A DNA stretch of 64,000 nt from NCBI RefSeq assembly GCF_016859285.1, contig NC_053400.1, positions 18,554,046 to 18,618,045 on the forward strand. Direction: 5' to 3'. Of the stretch, positions 22,600-63,700 are shown piece by piece. Numbering within the stretch: the stretch's first letter is position 1; the number at the start of each line of letters is the position of its first letter. The translations under genes were made by a program, and so were the position numbers. The notes under the pieces are model-generated. The model was not told where the DNA came from and did not search any database. It saw only the letters and a program-made list of their open reading frames with translations. This DNA is from Xiphias gladius (lineage: Eukaryota > Chordata > Actinopteri > Istiophoriformes > Xiphiidae).

Positions 22600-23160
22600 G
22601 AACGATGTGGCGCCCCCGTGCGGCGCTAAGAGCAACGGCTCAATTTTCTCCAACGGCTGCGCTGTAGCTGTGAGCCGTAGCCAGCAAACAGACGACCTGC
22701 TGGGTAAACAACAGTGGATTCCTCGGAAGGCAGGAATGGGAACTTCGTCGAGGGCTAATAGTGAGGCATTTCTATATTGTCAAATATAAACATAATAGAG
22801 AAGTCGTAGTGTTTTTTAAGATTCGATAGGATTCCTGTGCCAGTCAAAATGGCTGAGTATAATCGGGTATTTGATGAGTGAAGTGGAGCTAGCCTTTACG
22901 TTAGCTTAGCTCGTAGCTACCAGGGGCCCGTTGCCGTCGATTTTGCCTCTCTGCTCAGCCCGGGACTGTGTTGTCAGTTTCACACTCCCAGTCACTAACG
23001 TCCTCGGACTGCGATTTCTGTATAGGCCTGTCTAGTAGCAGCTAGGGTTAACATTTGGATTACTGCCCGTTTTCAACGCTTGTCATTATTTCCCACAGGA
23101 TTTAACCTCACATGTTTGAAAAAGGACGGTGACACATTTTGAAAAAAGGACTTAGACCCA
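22600..23160 (+). promoter_or_regulatory. rnf111: RNF111 promoter region and non-coding first exon
   Basis: GC and CpG content rise sharply from about 22600 (GGCGCCCCCGTGCGGCGC). The stretch ends at a good splice donor, ACCCAG|GTACGT, at 23160/23161. RNF111 has an untranslated first exon in other vertebrates, and this is the only such CpG-rich block upstream of its coding start. The transcription start within it is not known. Confidence 0.55.
22849..22881 (+). promoter_or_regulatory. Possible upstream ORF in the RNF111 5' leader (10 codons)
   Basis: ATG in the context GTCAAAATGG (A at -3, G at +4) opens a frame, MAEYNRVFDE, closed by TGA. It would lie in the 5' leader if transcription starts upstream of 22849. 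It could reduce initiation at the main ATG. Confidence 0.3.
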
Positions 23161-26100
23161 GGTACGTGTTGTCTTTGTTGTCTTCTGTCTGGAGTATGTG
23201 TCAGGCTAGGTGGCTAGCGGTCCACATTGGTTTCTCTTGTTTCGTTATCGAAAAAAATCGTACCATAAGTTCCCAACATTGGATGTGCTTCTCCATTAAC
23301 ACCAGTTTATCTGGCCTTAGTCACATCAGCAGCGTTTGTGGGATACAGACAGCAGCTGAGCTTATTGTAATTGTTAAGCGTTGTAGAAACTATGCTTAGC
23401 CTTAGTTTCAGGCTCGAGACTGTCAAGAAAAATAAAACTATGTAGCTCTGTTTTTGCTTGCCTAATCAGAGTGGTTGGTAGTCGTTTCACAGACAGAAAG
23501 CACAGTGGGCATCGTTAGCAGCAGCTCAGCAGTCCTGCCTTAGTCGTACATCTTGAATTGGTTCACTTGCCATTTCTGTTACACCATATATTTTCTTTTA
23601 CAAGTTGTTCCGATTGGTTCAGTTGGTCGTAGCCGCATTATCTCTCGCTTGTCGTTATTCGATCCTCTTTATGAGAAATCTGTATTTTTCAGCTTTGATG
23701 TATGGGGATTTTTTTTCCCTCAGAGCTTTCCTCTGAGGCCCCAGACTTCATGCATGTCATTGCGCAGCTTTCTCTGTGGCATCTGAAGGACTCCCACTCT
23801 TCAGTGAGTTGTATATTAAAGCATAAAGCGCATTATGGAGTGTGTTATTAATAGTAGGCTGACTAAATTCACAGTTTCACCAAATTGTTGAAAAAATAAT
23901 CCCCTGGCAACATCAAACACATCAGCCCTATTTCACAAAAGTTACAGCTTCAGGTCAAGTGGAAATATAGGCGTTATTATGAAATAAGACGTAAATGAAG
24001 ACTGCAGTGGCATTACTTTGTGTTTTTTTTTTTGTGGTTTGTTTTACCTCTGCAAATGACATATATGGTAACATTGCACACCTATACAATCTATTGTAGT
24101 CCACATAGCTGTGCCATGTGTCTTAAAAAAGTCTATATGATGCTTGAATTTGCCAACAACTGAGCAGCGCCCCCCCCCCCCAATGTTTCACCATGTTTGC
24201 CATCCAGGCCTTGTTTATAACAGCTTATATTTTGATGCAAATAAAATTACATAGGGATTTTGACACTCATCACCTTCAGAGATATTTTTTCAAAGCACAA
24301 TTGGAAAGAAAGACATCCAAATTTATATATGTATCTTGTTGTCTCTTAATTGGGTATTGTCAGCAAACCATGTTGATGGGACTGGCAAAGCATTGGTTTT
24401 ATTCTCTTTGTTGTTACATCACTTGTACTTCCCGATGGCAACGTAGAAAAGGTCCGGTACAATATGTTCCTACATCATTTGCTGAAATAGTAGTACCATG
24501 ATTTTATTTTCTAATTACATCACATCAAGAAGTGTGTTTGGCTTTTTGCTATGGGTAGTATCACCACATGCATATAGTGCATAAGACTGAACTTGTGTGA
24601 CCTCGGGTTATGTGACCATTTGCCTACAAACACAGCGCATTCAGTGAACATCACCACAAATATGTGACACCCTATGTAATTAATGACACAGTGATATCTG
24701 CAATAGAGATGCCCACAAAAAATGCCAAGGAGCGATCAAATTTAATGTTTCTGCCTCTGGAATTTTTTGGAATCATATGTACTCTTTGCTACTGCATAAA
24801 CACTATGTGTGTTTATTGCCCAAATTAAACAATTGGGATGTCCAAACTGATCTATTAGCTATAAAAAGCCTGATCTATTACAGCTCTTGTACTACAATCC
24901 TTTACAATCAGGGTACACCACATGTTTAAAACAAACCCCTCCCATTTTACTTCATTCTTGTTTCCTAAAGCACAACAATATGATATCTCGCCCATGATAA
25001 CAATGATATCACCATTTGAGCTGTTGTTCGGAGTGTGATATATTGCAAGAAAGCCATCTACTTTACATCAGGATATCTGTGTAACTGAACAGTACATGTG
25101 CAAAAACAGTGCAATTTTCTTAAAAGCAGGGATCAGTAATATACCAAATTTATTTACTGCATTAAAAGGAGCTTCCTGTTTTATGGACAATTGAGGGCAA
25201 AGAGACTTTTTTCTTTCTTGCCAGTTTGGAAACACCGTTTCCCCTGTATGGTAACCCTTGTCGAGACTAACACCATTGTTGGCTGGCAGAGGGGGTAATC
25301 GGCCATGTGCCTTCTGAAAATAAACATAGAGTCTTAACATAGACACAAACTTTTGTTTCATAATTACAAAGTAACCTAAATTTTGACAATGCTGGAATTT
25401 GGTTTTGCTCTGGGAGACCTTACACCGCTGTGAAATTCTCCCATTGCAACATGCTTAAAGACTCTCTTTCTCTTGGGAGTCACCTGTTGGTGCACACGAT
25501 AGACAGAACTGTCCCAGTATCTTGACATAGACATTAAAATTGGTTTTTATAGTCGATATTCCCTTTGAGATCCCATTTTTATTTAGTCTGATTCATGCAT
25601 TGCCTGGAATCAAAAATAAAGCATGTCAGTATTGACTCAGCCTTTACTTTTGACTCATCCTGTGGGTATTTGTTTTCTGTCTTTAATCAGCAGCCGTGGG
25701 TCACGCTGTTTTAATTTGTAATTACAATCAGAATGACTGTTAGTGAATGAACAGATTGCCCCACATTTAATACAGAATTGTTACAGACAAATTAATGTTT
25801 CTTTTTAGGTATACGTGCTGTTGATTGTTCAGTAAAATGCTAGGAAAAAATAAATACAATTTTTTTTTGTTAAAAGAAAATCTGCTATTCTCTGCTTTAA
25901 GTTGTTTTCTAAAGGGCTGATGTTGATCAATTCAGCATAATGAGAATAATGAGATGATAATTATCAAATTATCTGCATCATTGAAAAAATTAAATAATAT
26001 GGATCTTTACAAAAATGTAAAGATAAATGACAGATGTTTATATTTTTATAACTTTTGCCTCTTTTATTTCTCATGCATTATCTATATATTTCTTACCTAA

Positions 26101-26748
26101 CTTTTGCAATTTTTGTCCTATTTTTATTAAATTCCCTCGCAGCCTTTTAAGGTTGCCTTGTAATTGTTACAACTCAGGATAGGTATTACGGATTATTAGA
26201 TATAAAAATATCTTGTTCTTTTTTTCTTATCAATTACACTAGTTGTTTAAATTAAGGTTGGTGCCTTGGATAGGTTTTTCTTAAACGCTCGTCGAGCAAG
26301 CTTTGTCTCCAATTTGTTGTCCAGTGTTGTTTGAAATGATGTGATGGCTGGAGTCCATAGCTTTAAGATTTTGTCATATTTTTAGCACACTGAAGCAGTT
26401 AACTAAATCTGTCAAATGATCAAACAAATCTGATCAGATTTTCTGATTTAGCTTATGGAGTCAAGTTGATCTTGGAAAGCTGCCTGAATTTATCACTGAT
26501 ATTTGAATGCACCATTGGTGACTTGTTTTTAATTTATTTACCTAACAGGTCATTTCAGCATTGCATTTCATGGATGAATTACAACGTAGAATATTTTTTG
26601 ATCACTGATCAGGCCCATTTTTAGATGTGAACCTTTTTTTGCTTTTCATTTTTGTTGTGAAATTGGTCTTGATATTCCAGAATCCTTGAAAGGTCTTAAT
26701 CCTGTCACTGACATAATGATCTGTCCTTTGTCCTTTGTTCCTTGTGAG
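23161..26748 (+). other. rnf111: RNF111 intron 1
   Basis: This is 3.6 kb between the putative leader exon and the first coding exon. It has a C run at about 24171-24181 and no coding block or recognisable mobile element. Confidence 0.5.
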
Positions 26749-26763
26749 GGTAGACCTGCCACC

Positions 26764-54564
<27,801 letters not shown>

Positions 54565-55980
54565 TGCTGTTTTTCTAACAACCCTTTTGTTGAAAATTTA
54601 TTTTGAGATCATATTAATTTTCTCTTCAGTACTGCAGTCAACCAAAGATGGCATGAATTACCTGTGCAGCTCCACTACAAGAAAATAAAAAACATCTGAC
54701 AAAAAAGCATTGAGCCTAGAGTGCCAGCTATCACATATTACTACAACAGCTAGAATTCTCCATTAAGGGTTTAAGATTTTATTGTATTTATAAAGCTTTT
54801 ATGTAGCTTTTGATTGTTTCCTCAAGTGTCATTTTTGTTTTTGGTTCTCTGCATGTTTCCTTGCAATGCATTTCTTTGCACATATAACGTGGGCTTAACA
54901 CAGCCTAACATTTTGCAGGTGAGGATAGCTGCTCTAGTAAAGATGCATTTCTGTAAACCTAATGCCTTGCTTTACTAGAATAGAATGTCGACCTCCAGTT
55001 TAAAAAAAAACAAACATTGCAGGATTCATTTTACCAATCATTGTATTGATTAGTTTATGTTTAGAAGATGTGGATTGTTAGTGAAAGATGTTTTTTAAGT
55101 AAATCAAGACATTCCTAACTAGGGAAATATGTTAACAGATCAGCTGCTGTATTAGTGCACACCCAGTATTTCTAGAGTGGAAATAAACTCCAATGTTCAC
55201 CTCACCCCCAGAATATGCAGATGCTTTGCTACGATTACACCTCCCTCCAGCACCTTCATTTGACTAAAATACCATTATCACCACCATCTGATGTATTTTA
55301 GAGAACAAGAAAAAGAATGTCACATCCCTCTCTTGACTGTTCTTTCGAAACTGAACGATTGTTGGGATCTGCTTTGAATCTTTTCTTCATTTTGTTGGGG
55401 TTTCTCCCCCCTGCAGACAGTCCTATGGTTAACTTGGTTTCTGTAAGATGATCTCAGGTCTACATGTGTGTGTAAGAAACTTCGCATGAGCCTGCAACCT
55501 GGGATCATTTTGTCAATTTGATACTGGCAGTGGCGTGGACTTTCATTTCCAGTGTGTGTTCAGAGGGAAATACACAGCTCAATTTGGGATTAATATTTAC
55601 TGTTCGTTCTCACACTTCAAACCATTTTATCCACCCTCCCTTTTGTCTCTCTGTAGTTGAGAAGCAGCGTCCATTTTGGCTGCTGTGGAAAGAAAAACAC
55701 TAATACTGTTGACTAACTCACTCGCATAGACTTGCACAAGAGAGAAAAAGGTAGGAGAATAGTAGTGAATATGACAGTTTGCTGAGGCCATGTATTTCCA
55801 CTCTGATGAATATGAAAAAAGAAGAAAAAAAAAGATATTTTGAATGGAGTGTTGAAATGCAGTACTTAAAGCAGGTATCCATGCATTCATTGACTTAAAG
55901 GCACCAGGATCATATTCTGTGGGATTTATATTAGTTTTAAAAAAATAATATTAATAAACTTGGATAACTCTTAATTGAGT
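54565..55980 (+). other. rnf111: RNF111 3' UTR
   Basis: AATAAA hexamers occur at 54684-54689, 55182-55187 and 55953-55958, so the transcript may end at any of three sites, the longest near 55980. No further coding exon is present. Confidence 0.5.
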
Positions 55981-58900
55981 CTTTTCCTTGGTGTCCTCTT
56001 TGAAAATCCGATGTTTGAGTGAATGTTGGGTTCTTGATGAAACAGTCATGCTATTTTATGAAATGTAATTGAAAACATAAGAAAAAAAGAGAATCGGAAT
56101 TAGATGTAGTAGATATTAAATATAGAGCTTAAAGATATTCGTCTCATCCTTAAAACATTGTATGTATTTTTTCACACTCTGTGAAGATGGTGTGAAGCAA
56201 TGCCCACTTGCATCACAGGTTACCTGCATCAGTTGTGACCAGTTCAACCAAAAAGTGATTTTCTTTCCTAATGTTATTGAATCATTTCCAGGTCCTGAAG
56301 AAGTATCATTTTAAATACATCACCAGAAAATAAGCAAAAGCATAACTTGGAGTGTCTACTTTTGTGTTAATCATCTTGCGACCCCTTAGCTTTATCCTGG
56401 GACTCCTTGGACAGTCAAATCCCTCAGGTTAGGATCCACCGCCTTAGATAAAGAGCTGAGGAATACACACATTTTCACAGACAGTGTGTTCATGTTTCCT
56501 TTATTCCACAGTTCCAGCTACACCCTGATTAACCCCAATATTTTTTGTTATTGTTCTTGTTATTGCCAAATTTGTCCAAAAATGAATTTTCTGTTTTACC
56601 TATAACCGCTCAAAGTGTAAACCAAAGGATTAAAATGATTGTAATGTTAATTATAAATCAAATTAATTACATCAGATTTTTTTGAATTGTGCCTCCATTG
56701 ACCTTTTTTGTTTCTGGCCTCTAATCAAGGCTCAAATCTCCTACCAGAATAGAAGAAGATTAGTCGTGTGTATGAGCCTGGATTATGAACCAGGTGTACG
56801 GGATGATCCTGTTTAATAAATCGGTGTAATCCTTCAAAGGCAAAGAAAAGAGCAGGCTACACAAAAATATAAGTGATTTTTCCAGTCTGCCCTTTTGGAA
56901 AGATGATAAAATACACAATGTTGTCACAACAAGGCTGGGTGATGATTACAGTTGGTAAATGTTAAGAAAACTAGTCAGACTTTCATTGAAGCTAAGGCAA
57001 CTCTGAACACCACAGGACCATAAAATGGGCCGAAGGATTTCACTTTTCTCAGATGTAATAAAGGTTGGGTTGTCAACAGTACAGGCTGGCCCAAAGTCAT
57101 TGATGTTCAAAGAGGGTTACAAAATAAAAGCACAGAGGTTGTGGAGTGTAAAAAGGATGTAAGTTAAAGGGTTTCAAGTGTCAGTCTAATTGAGGAATGT
57201 CAATGAAATCTGAAGTTTAAAGCTAGGCCACGTAACTTATGTTGAACAGCAGCAACTTTGGCTACAAGGAGAAATTACAAAGAAATAATGCCAAATGCTA
57301 ACCTGTTGTGTAACAGTAGTACAAGTAGACAAAGTCAGCAAACTTATTCAGTCATGTCAGTTATACAGCAAAATCTATCTCAAGTTTCCCAACATCAGTT
57401 AACATTAACCACCATTTTCTACCGGTCACACCAGACCAAGTGAGGCTGTAGCAGCAAAACCCCCGAGTGTGTCGTGTTGAGTTGAGGTTGAGTTTGAATG
57501 CTCATGAATTCGGTGTTTCATTTGTAAGAGAATGAAGGCCCTTGGCGTTCTTTAAAAAGTTACACTCTCACTTTAAATCAACAAATGTCAAGACAGAAAA
57601 TCAGGTGCAGCACCTACTGCAGCCACAGGGTGGACATGCAGCACCATGGATGCCTCAGTGGAGCACAGAGGATTCTTTGAGAAATAAGACTGGAGAAGCC
57701 GTACAAAATCAAGGACGTGACAATGAGTAAACAATAAAGGGAAAAGTTTGTTGATTTCATCCGATCCATGATACAAACAGCCTGTTATGATGCTGCCCTC
57801 AACCCTTAGGAGCGTATTGTTATCTTTATCCTGACAAAGTAACATGTAAACCAAACCAAATGTCAAGTTTCTAGTAACATATAGCAATAATGTATAATGA
57901 TAATGTGACATCTGGGGGATAGAAATTAATATATTGACTGAAGTTGAATACATCAGTCTGTATGTTTAGTTCTGCAAAACTGGAAAGACGTGTAGCTTCA
58001 GGTCTGAGTAGAGCTCAGATGTTACAGGAAATGTGAGGAAAATATACTGTAGACCTACATGTTATAAGTCCCATTAAGAGACAGTCTGCACAGCCTCAGA
58101 TCTGATTTGTAGTTCACTGTGCTGTAGGACTCACTCATGCCACCAATGATGCAACTCTAGTAGCAAATAGAAATGAAAGAAGATTCTGTTGGAACGGCAG
58201 CAGCAGTAGGTGAACAGCCAGGGCAAACGAACAGTTGGTGCTCATCTACAGTACATACTGTATGATGTCCGTATTCTGTGGGAGTGGGAATCAGGTAGTT
58301 GTTTTTACGGCAGTGACGGAAGCCAATGTCCATGTCCACCTCTACCAAAACTGATCGGGTTTGCATCCCGGCTAGGTTTCTCTACAGGTACTCACCCAAG
58401 ATTAATAATCCAAAGGACTGATGCTTCATGTAGATCATTAGCACGACAGACATTTTGACTTGTCATGGTAAGAAAAGCACAGGTGTTACTACTAACATCG
58501 TCGATGGCTCTGTTCTGTTCAACTTCAGTGCTTTCAGTGATTTCCTCATCAGAACTTTATGCCCCGACCGGGGGGGAGATAGGCCTTAGAAAAAGGTTAC
58601 AATGCCAGTCAAGCTGAGAAACTGTGGCTCTGCTTCTACATAAACATCCACATTTACCAAAAACTATGTATTTTTAACAGTTAAATTAAGTTTAAGTGTT
58701 TTAGCAAAAAATTACAGATTATTCAGTGAGGTCTGGTCAAAATGTATCTGTAGGAGCAGCTTGAACTAATGATCTCAGTATCTGTACTGCAGTCCTGAAG
58801 GCATGTGGATATGGTGATAAACAAACATCAGATTGATTGTTGTTCATTTAATGGGTTCTCTTTAATAAAACAAAAAAAGCAGTCAAATATACAATATTAC
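55981..58900. other. Convergent intergenic region between RNF111 and MYO1E
   Basis: No coding exon, in particular no cyclin-box exon, was recognised on either strand. A worn copy of the GTGGTTCCCAACC-type repeat lies reversed at about 56385-56450 (GCGACCCCTTAGCTTTATCC, then GGGACTCCTTGGACAGTCAA). Confidence 0.5.
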
Positions 58901-58904
58901 ATGC

Positions 58905-60384
58905 TTTATTAAAAGACTCATCTACTGTTTGTATTGCACAGGGATGTTTTGAACCATCCAAGATCAAACTATATTTGATGATGCAGAAGATCTATGACGG
59001 AAATCCCAGCAGTTTTTACTGACTAGATCATAATGTGGTTATTTAATAAAAAAAAACAAATTACAAAGGAATGTGTAAGTAATGCAACAGCAGTGCAAAA
59101 GATGTGCAGAAACAACCGAGCAGAAGCAAAAGGGATTCTTTGTAGTGCCACGGAAAAATGTTAACAAAAGTCTTTCACCTAAAACAACTTTTGCACTTGA
59201 CAAAACAAAAATCCATTCACCTTAGTTTGTGATAACAATCATTATCTATTTGTAACTGAAATAAAGCAGCCCTGTGAGTATCAAAAGCAGAGAAAAAAAA
59301 AAAATAGAACACTAAGATCCTTCAGAGAAAATACAAAAAATTAATTTAAAATCTAACCAACAACAGGCGTAGTCCTAAATATGAACACATATACAGAATC
59401 AGATCTAAAATGCCTGTTTTTATCATTTCATGTAAACAACTTATTCTCCTCAGTAACTAGGCTTATTGCTATCTTGGCAATCTGTCCTTCATTGACTTGA
59501 CTTGACTTACTGGCTGTGGCATGAACGAGTGACGATGTCTGTATCCAAGGTAGTACCTGTACCAATAAAGTGCTAATACACCGAAGACAGCATGCTCAGG
59601 TTACAGTATACATGGCCTCTACTCTGTGTCTAAAATATACTGGTGTGATAGAAAAACAAAAACAACAACAACAACAAAAAAAAACAAAGATGAAGGAGGT
59701 TTTCCAGGGGATTCACCACTTTACCGCATTGCCTTCTGACTGTTTTCGGAACAGACCTGTTAAAATTTATATCGCTTTGGTATTTAAAATCATTAAAATA
59801 ATCACAGTGTGGTGATTTACTGAATGTCCATTCGCGAGAAGTAGTTACAGTTTTGCACCAAAATAAATATACCTGGTAAAACAGCAGTCTCTTCAGTTTT
59901 TGACACTGAGACAACCACCTTTGCTTCAGCAATCAAACCTTCATCTAAGAACGACATGTTGAAAATAAAAATCACAGCCTGGTCCCACAGATTTAGAATA
60001 CTTCATTCCAATGCTTCAAAAGGTTTGAGCTCAAATCCTCAGCAAGATATAAATGACAGAAAGGAGAACACAGAAAGCTATAAATACAATAAATAGTTTT
60101 GTTCAGTACTCAAAGGGACTGTGGAGGAAAACAGACCCCGGGGGTCGAACAGCCTTCTTGTCTTCAAAGCAGAGCCTCAATTCAAGCCTGACGGTCTTTT
60201 GGTCTGGTGGTGTAACCGAGAGTTACATTCATTTACAACAAGGCAGAAGTGGAGGACGTGTGAGTTTCTCTCCTCAGGAAATCTGACAGTGCTTCTCTCT
60301 CCAACTGTAAGCTCCATCCCGCCCTCTGAGAGGGTCAGCAGGGACGCGGCGGGCTCTCCTCCTCGTGCTGTGAACCGGCAGCTC
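58905..60384 (-). other. myo1e: MYO1E 3' UTR
   Basis: This runs downstream of the MYO1E stop on the minus strand. TTTATT at 58905-58910 (AATAAA on the minus strand) is a good distal poly(A) signal, giving a 3' UTR of about 1.5 kb. Confidence 0.45.
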
Positions 60385-60715
60385 CTAGATCTTGGTGACA
60401 TAGTTGTTGGGGAAAAGGCCCTGCTTTCCACGAAGTCGTCCTGTCCACCATCCGGATGCATCTGATCGGCAGACATGATTAAATTAGCGTCCCGTTTCAG
60501 ACTGAAAAACGAGCCTATGAAAATGCCCTCCTGTCGTGCGCTTACCCTCTTTGATGATGTCGATAATGTCATCAGCATTGAAGCTGAGCTCGTCTGTGTC
60601 CTGAGCGTCGTAGGCGTACAGAGCTTTGCACTGAGGCACCTGAGGTTTGGGTTTGGGCGCAGGTTTGGGTCGTCCTCCTCCCGGCGGAGGCCTACTGGCT
60701 GAAGGTCTGTGGGCT
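60385..60715 (-). CDS. myo1e: MYO1E last two exons: proline-rich run and SH3 domain
   Basis: Exon 60546-60715 encodes [20 protein letters not shown], then [20 protein letters not shown] and DDIIDIIKE. Exon 60385-60461 encodes [20 protein letters not shown], then YVTKI and the stop. The SH3 ligand-pocket residues are present (ALYAYD, WW, P and NYV). The phase 1 junction forms the Asp of DASGWW. Confidence 0.96.
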
Positions 60716-63700
60716 CTGAGGTATCATAAGACAAAGAGAGGAGCCAGACAAGTGTCAGGGCGATCTGCCTACAGGAGGACGCTACATGAAAGATTCAGTT
60801 CACTGTGCTGCAGTGGCTGTGAAGGTCATTCAGAAGTACCCAGCTGAAGTTTCCTTTTTTTTTTTTTTTTAATGGGATATTAAGGTGTCACAGAGTATGT
60901 CCCAAAATACGTCCTGAGTGAATGCATAGTCACCATCTTGTTATACTGTATAATTTTTGTGTAGTCAACATTGCTATCAAGCTCAAAGAGCTTTTACTAT
61001 TTTTTTTTTTGTTTTTTGTTAATGATTTTACGATTTATTTTTTTTAACCTGACAGCAACTGTAAATGGTCCTGGATAAATATGTGCCAGACACAGAATAA
61101 GGGAGCATAAAATAAATACTTGCTTGTGTAGCTCATGATGCTTCCTGCTTCATCTAACAGAGTGTAGCTGTTCACAAATCCGCCACAAGATGGTGATCTA
61201 GTGCATTCTATATCTTTGCCTGCGTAAAAAAGAACTGAGACTAAAAAAATGTTTAAATTTCATAAAGCCTTTCAGAGCAGAGAGTTTTGATCCAGAGTCA
61301 GTGGTACTCAATTTATTATTCTGTATACTGGCCGTCTTCATTTACTTGCCAAAACCATGTACATATATTGTTTATACAGTATATTATCTTTTCAAATTAT
61401 TCTTTAAACACAATGGCAAATATAATACAAAAGACTATGACCATGAACTACTTAACTCAACTAACTGAGGATCAAATGGTTTAATTGGCATCACCCCCGT
61501 CAGCGGTGAGCAGATAGTGAAGTAGTTAGTTTATACATAACAAAAATATGTTTGCCTTCCAGTGAGGTCTGTGTATTTGAAAGCAACTCTCATCTTAAAC
61601 GTTCATTTCTTTAGTAAAGAGGATCCCTGATTACAAAGGAGCCAGCAGAAGAGGTTCACAGCAGGGATTCTTTCACTAAAAAAAACTCTGTCAAGGATCT
61701 TTCATTACAGAAATGAAAGATCTATCACACTAAGGTGAATTGTAAAGGACTTCCCCTTGGATATCAATGAAATTGAGCAGCAGCAGAAAATGAAATATTA
61801 GTTGCATACTACAGTTGGCTCCTTTAATGAGTTTAAACTTTGCCTTATTTGCAGGAAAAACCAAAAATGTACTAGAGAAGAAGCAGCAAAATGTCCTGCT
61901 GCTGCAAGCTTTTCTAGTCCTGAACCACCACCCAAAACACTGCAAACACTCCAACTCACATTCCTCCATTTGAAGCTGGCCGTCTGTCTCCATTACTACA
62001 AAAGAATAAATTATCCAAATTACGTCAAATTACAGGAACACATATATGTGTATTATTGTGTCTCTATGGTGCCTAATTACATATAACAATTGTGCATGTG
62101 AAGTGAGATCCTGTACCATACTGTCTAACATTTATATACTGTCTATGTGAGTTGATACATTTATTTAAACTGAGTAGTCACAATAATGTAAACACCTCAT
62201 CCAAAAGGACTTCAAACCTGAACTAACTGAATCGCACTGCTACAACATTGGGCCACATTAGGTTTAAAGACAATTAGCAGCATTTGTTAGCTGATAAGAT
62301 GAGTCATATCTTTCAACTTAACCGTAATGGAAACACAAGAAGGGGGTCTGGTCTTATGAGAAAATGACAATCAACACTGTTAAATCACATCATCAAGCGT
62401 AAGTTTTCACCTTGGTGTTAAACTTGAAACACCAGAGATCCAACAAATTAGCTCTTAGTGCCAGTAGAAACTAAACTTGCTCTGCCACTGTTGCCTTTGT
62501 CGCTTGTTATTGCCACATCGCAGACCAGCATTTTAACACTTACAACACACACTTTTTTATTTTCCGTTTTCAGTGTGACACTGGAAGGTTTTTTCTCTTT
62601 CAGAGCTGTGAGGTGTCGACAAACGGTGTGAAATATTGAAACTTGACAGATGCACCTGAGTCACACAAAGTTACACAAGGTATAAAACACATCACACCAA
62701 ATCAGCTGTACCCAGATTATAACAAAACTGTGAAACTATTTAGTGCGTCAAGGGGGAGTAGTCTCAAAAATCACAACAACATACTGTATGGCAACAGAGA
62801 TATGATAAACTTTTGCTGCAGTTTGAAGGTTTGACAAATTTCCATTCAACCTAACATGACCCATCCTTGTAGCAGTAATAGTAGTGTCCGTGTGTATGTC
62901 ATTGCGTGTGTATGTTATTTGGACTACTCCTGCATTTACTGTGTGGGTTTCCCAGTTTCTCACCCCGCAGCTCCTTGATCAGGCACTTTCAGACAGTCTA
63001 GGTTTGGCTGCGGCCGGCTGCCGCCTCGCTCCTTTGGCTGGTTGATGTTGCTGGGCAGGAAGGGGCGCGTTGCGTTGCTGGATGAGGGATGCCTCTGGTT
63101 GTGATGCTGTGAGTTTCTCTGATTGGCTACGTGGTTGGTGTTTTTCAGGCCGCCATTCTGGTGAGCAACTGCAGAAAAGAGGAAAAGGAAAAAAGGTATG
63201 GATTTGGTTATTCTGTGTTACAGATGGCCCACGTGGAACGAAGACAAGCCGCTCAAACTCTGTGAGATGCAAACGCTGTACCTGGAGGTCCCGGTGCAGC
63301 CCGTGATGGGACGTTCTGGTGGGTTCTGGTTACGTTAGGGCGACCCTGACTGAAGCTCTTCCTGGTGGGGCCTGAGGATGAGTTTATTTGGCAAATAAGC
63401 GTGACGGGCAAACAGTAAAGCCATTCAGATCGACACATGATGATAAAGTACAATCATTATAACTGAGAGGGAATCTAAGTAATGGCTAACATTTTAAGCT
63501 TTATATGAAATGCACGTGTATATGGTAGTTATGGGATACTCTGAAGTCCGCTACTGATGCCTCTTCTTATACAGTTGATATCCATCTATAAGTTTACATT
63601 TCAAAGACTTAGATGTCCGTGCTGTCTTTGAATGTAGTCTTGAAACCAACTGCTCACAAGTCTTTCAAGTCATGAGGCTCAAATCCAATAAACCCTCGAG

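Noticed and set aside
60177..60734. 185-codon minus-strand frame over the MYO1E 3' exons
   Set aside because: It reads through introns in the wrong frame. The spliced frame gives the SH3 domain.
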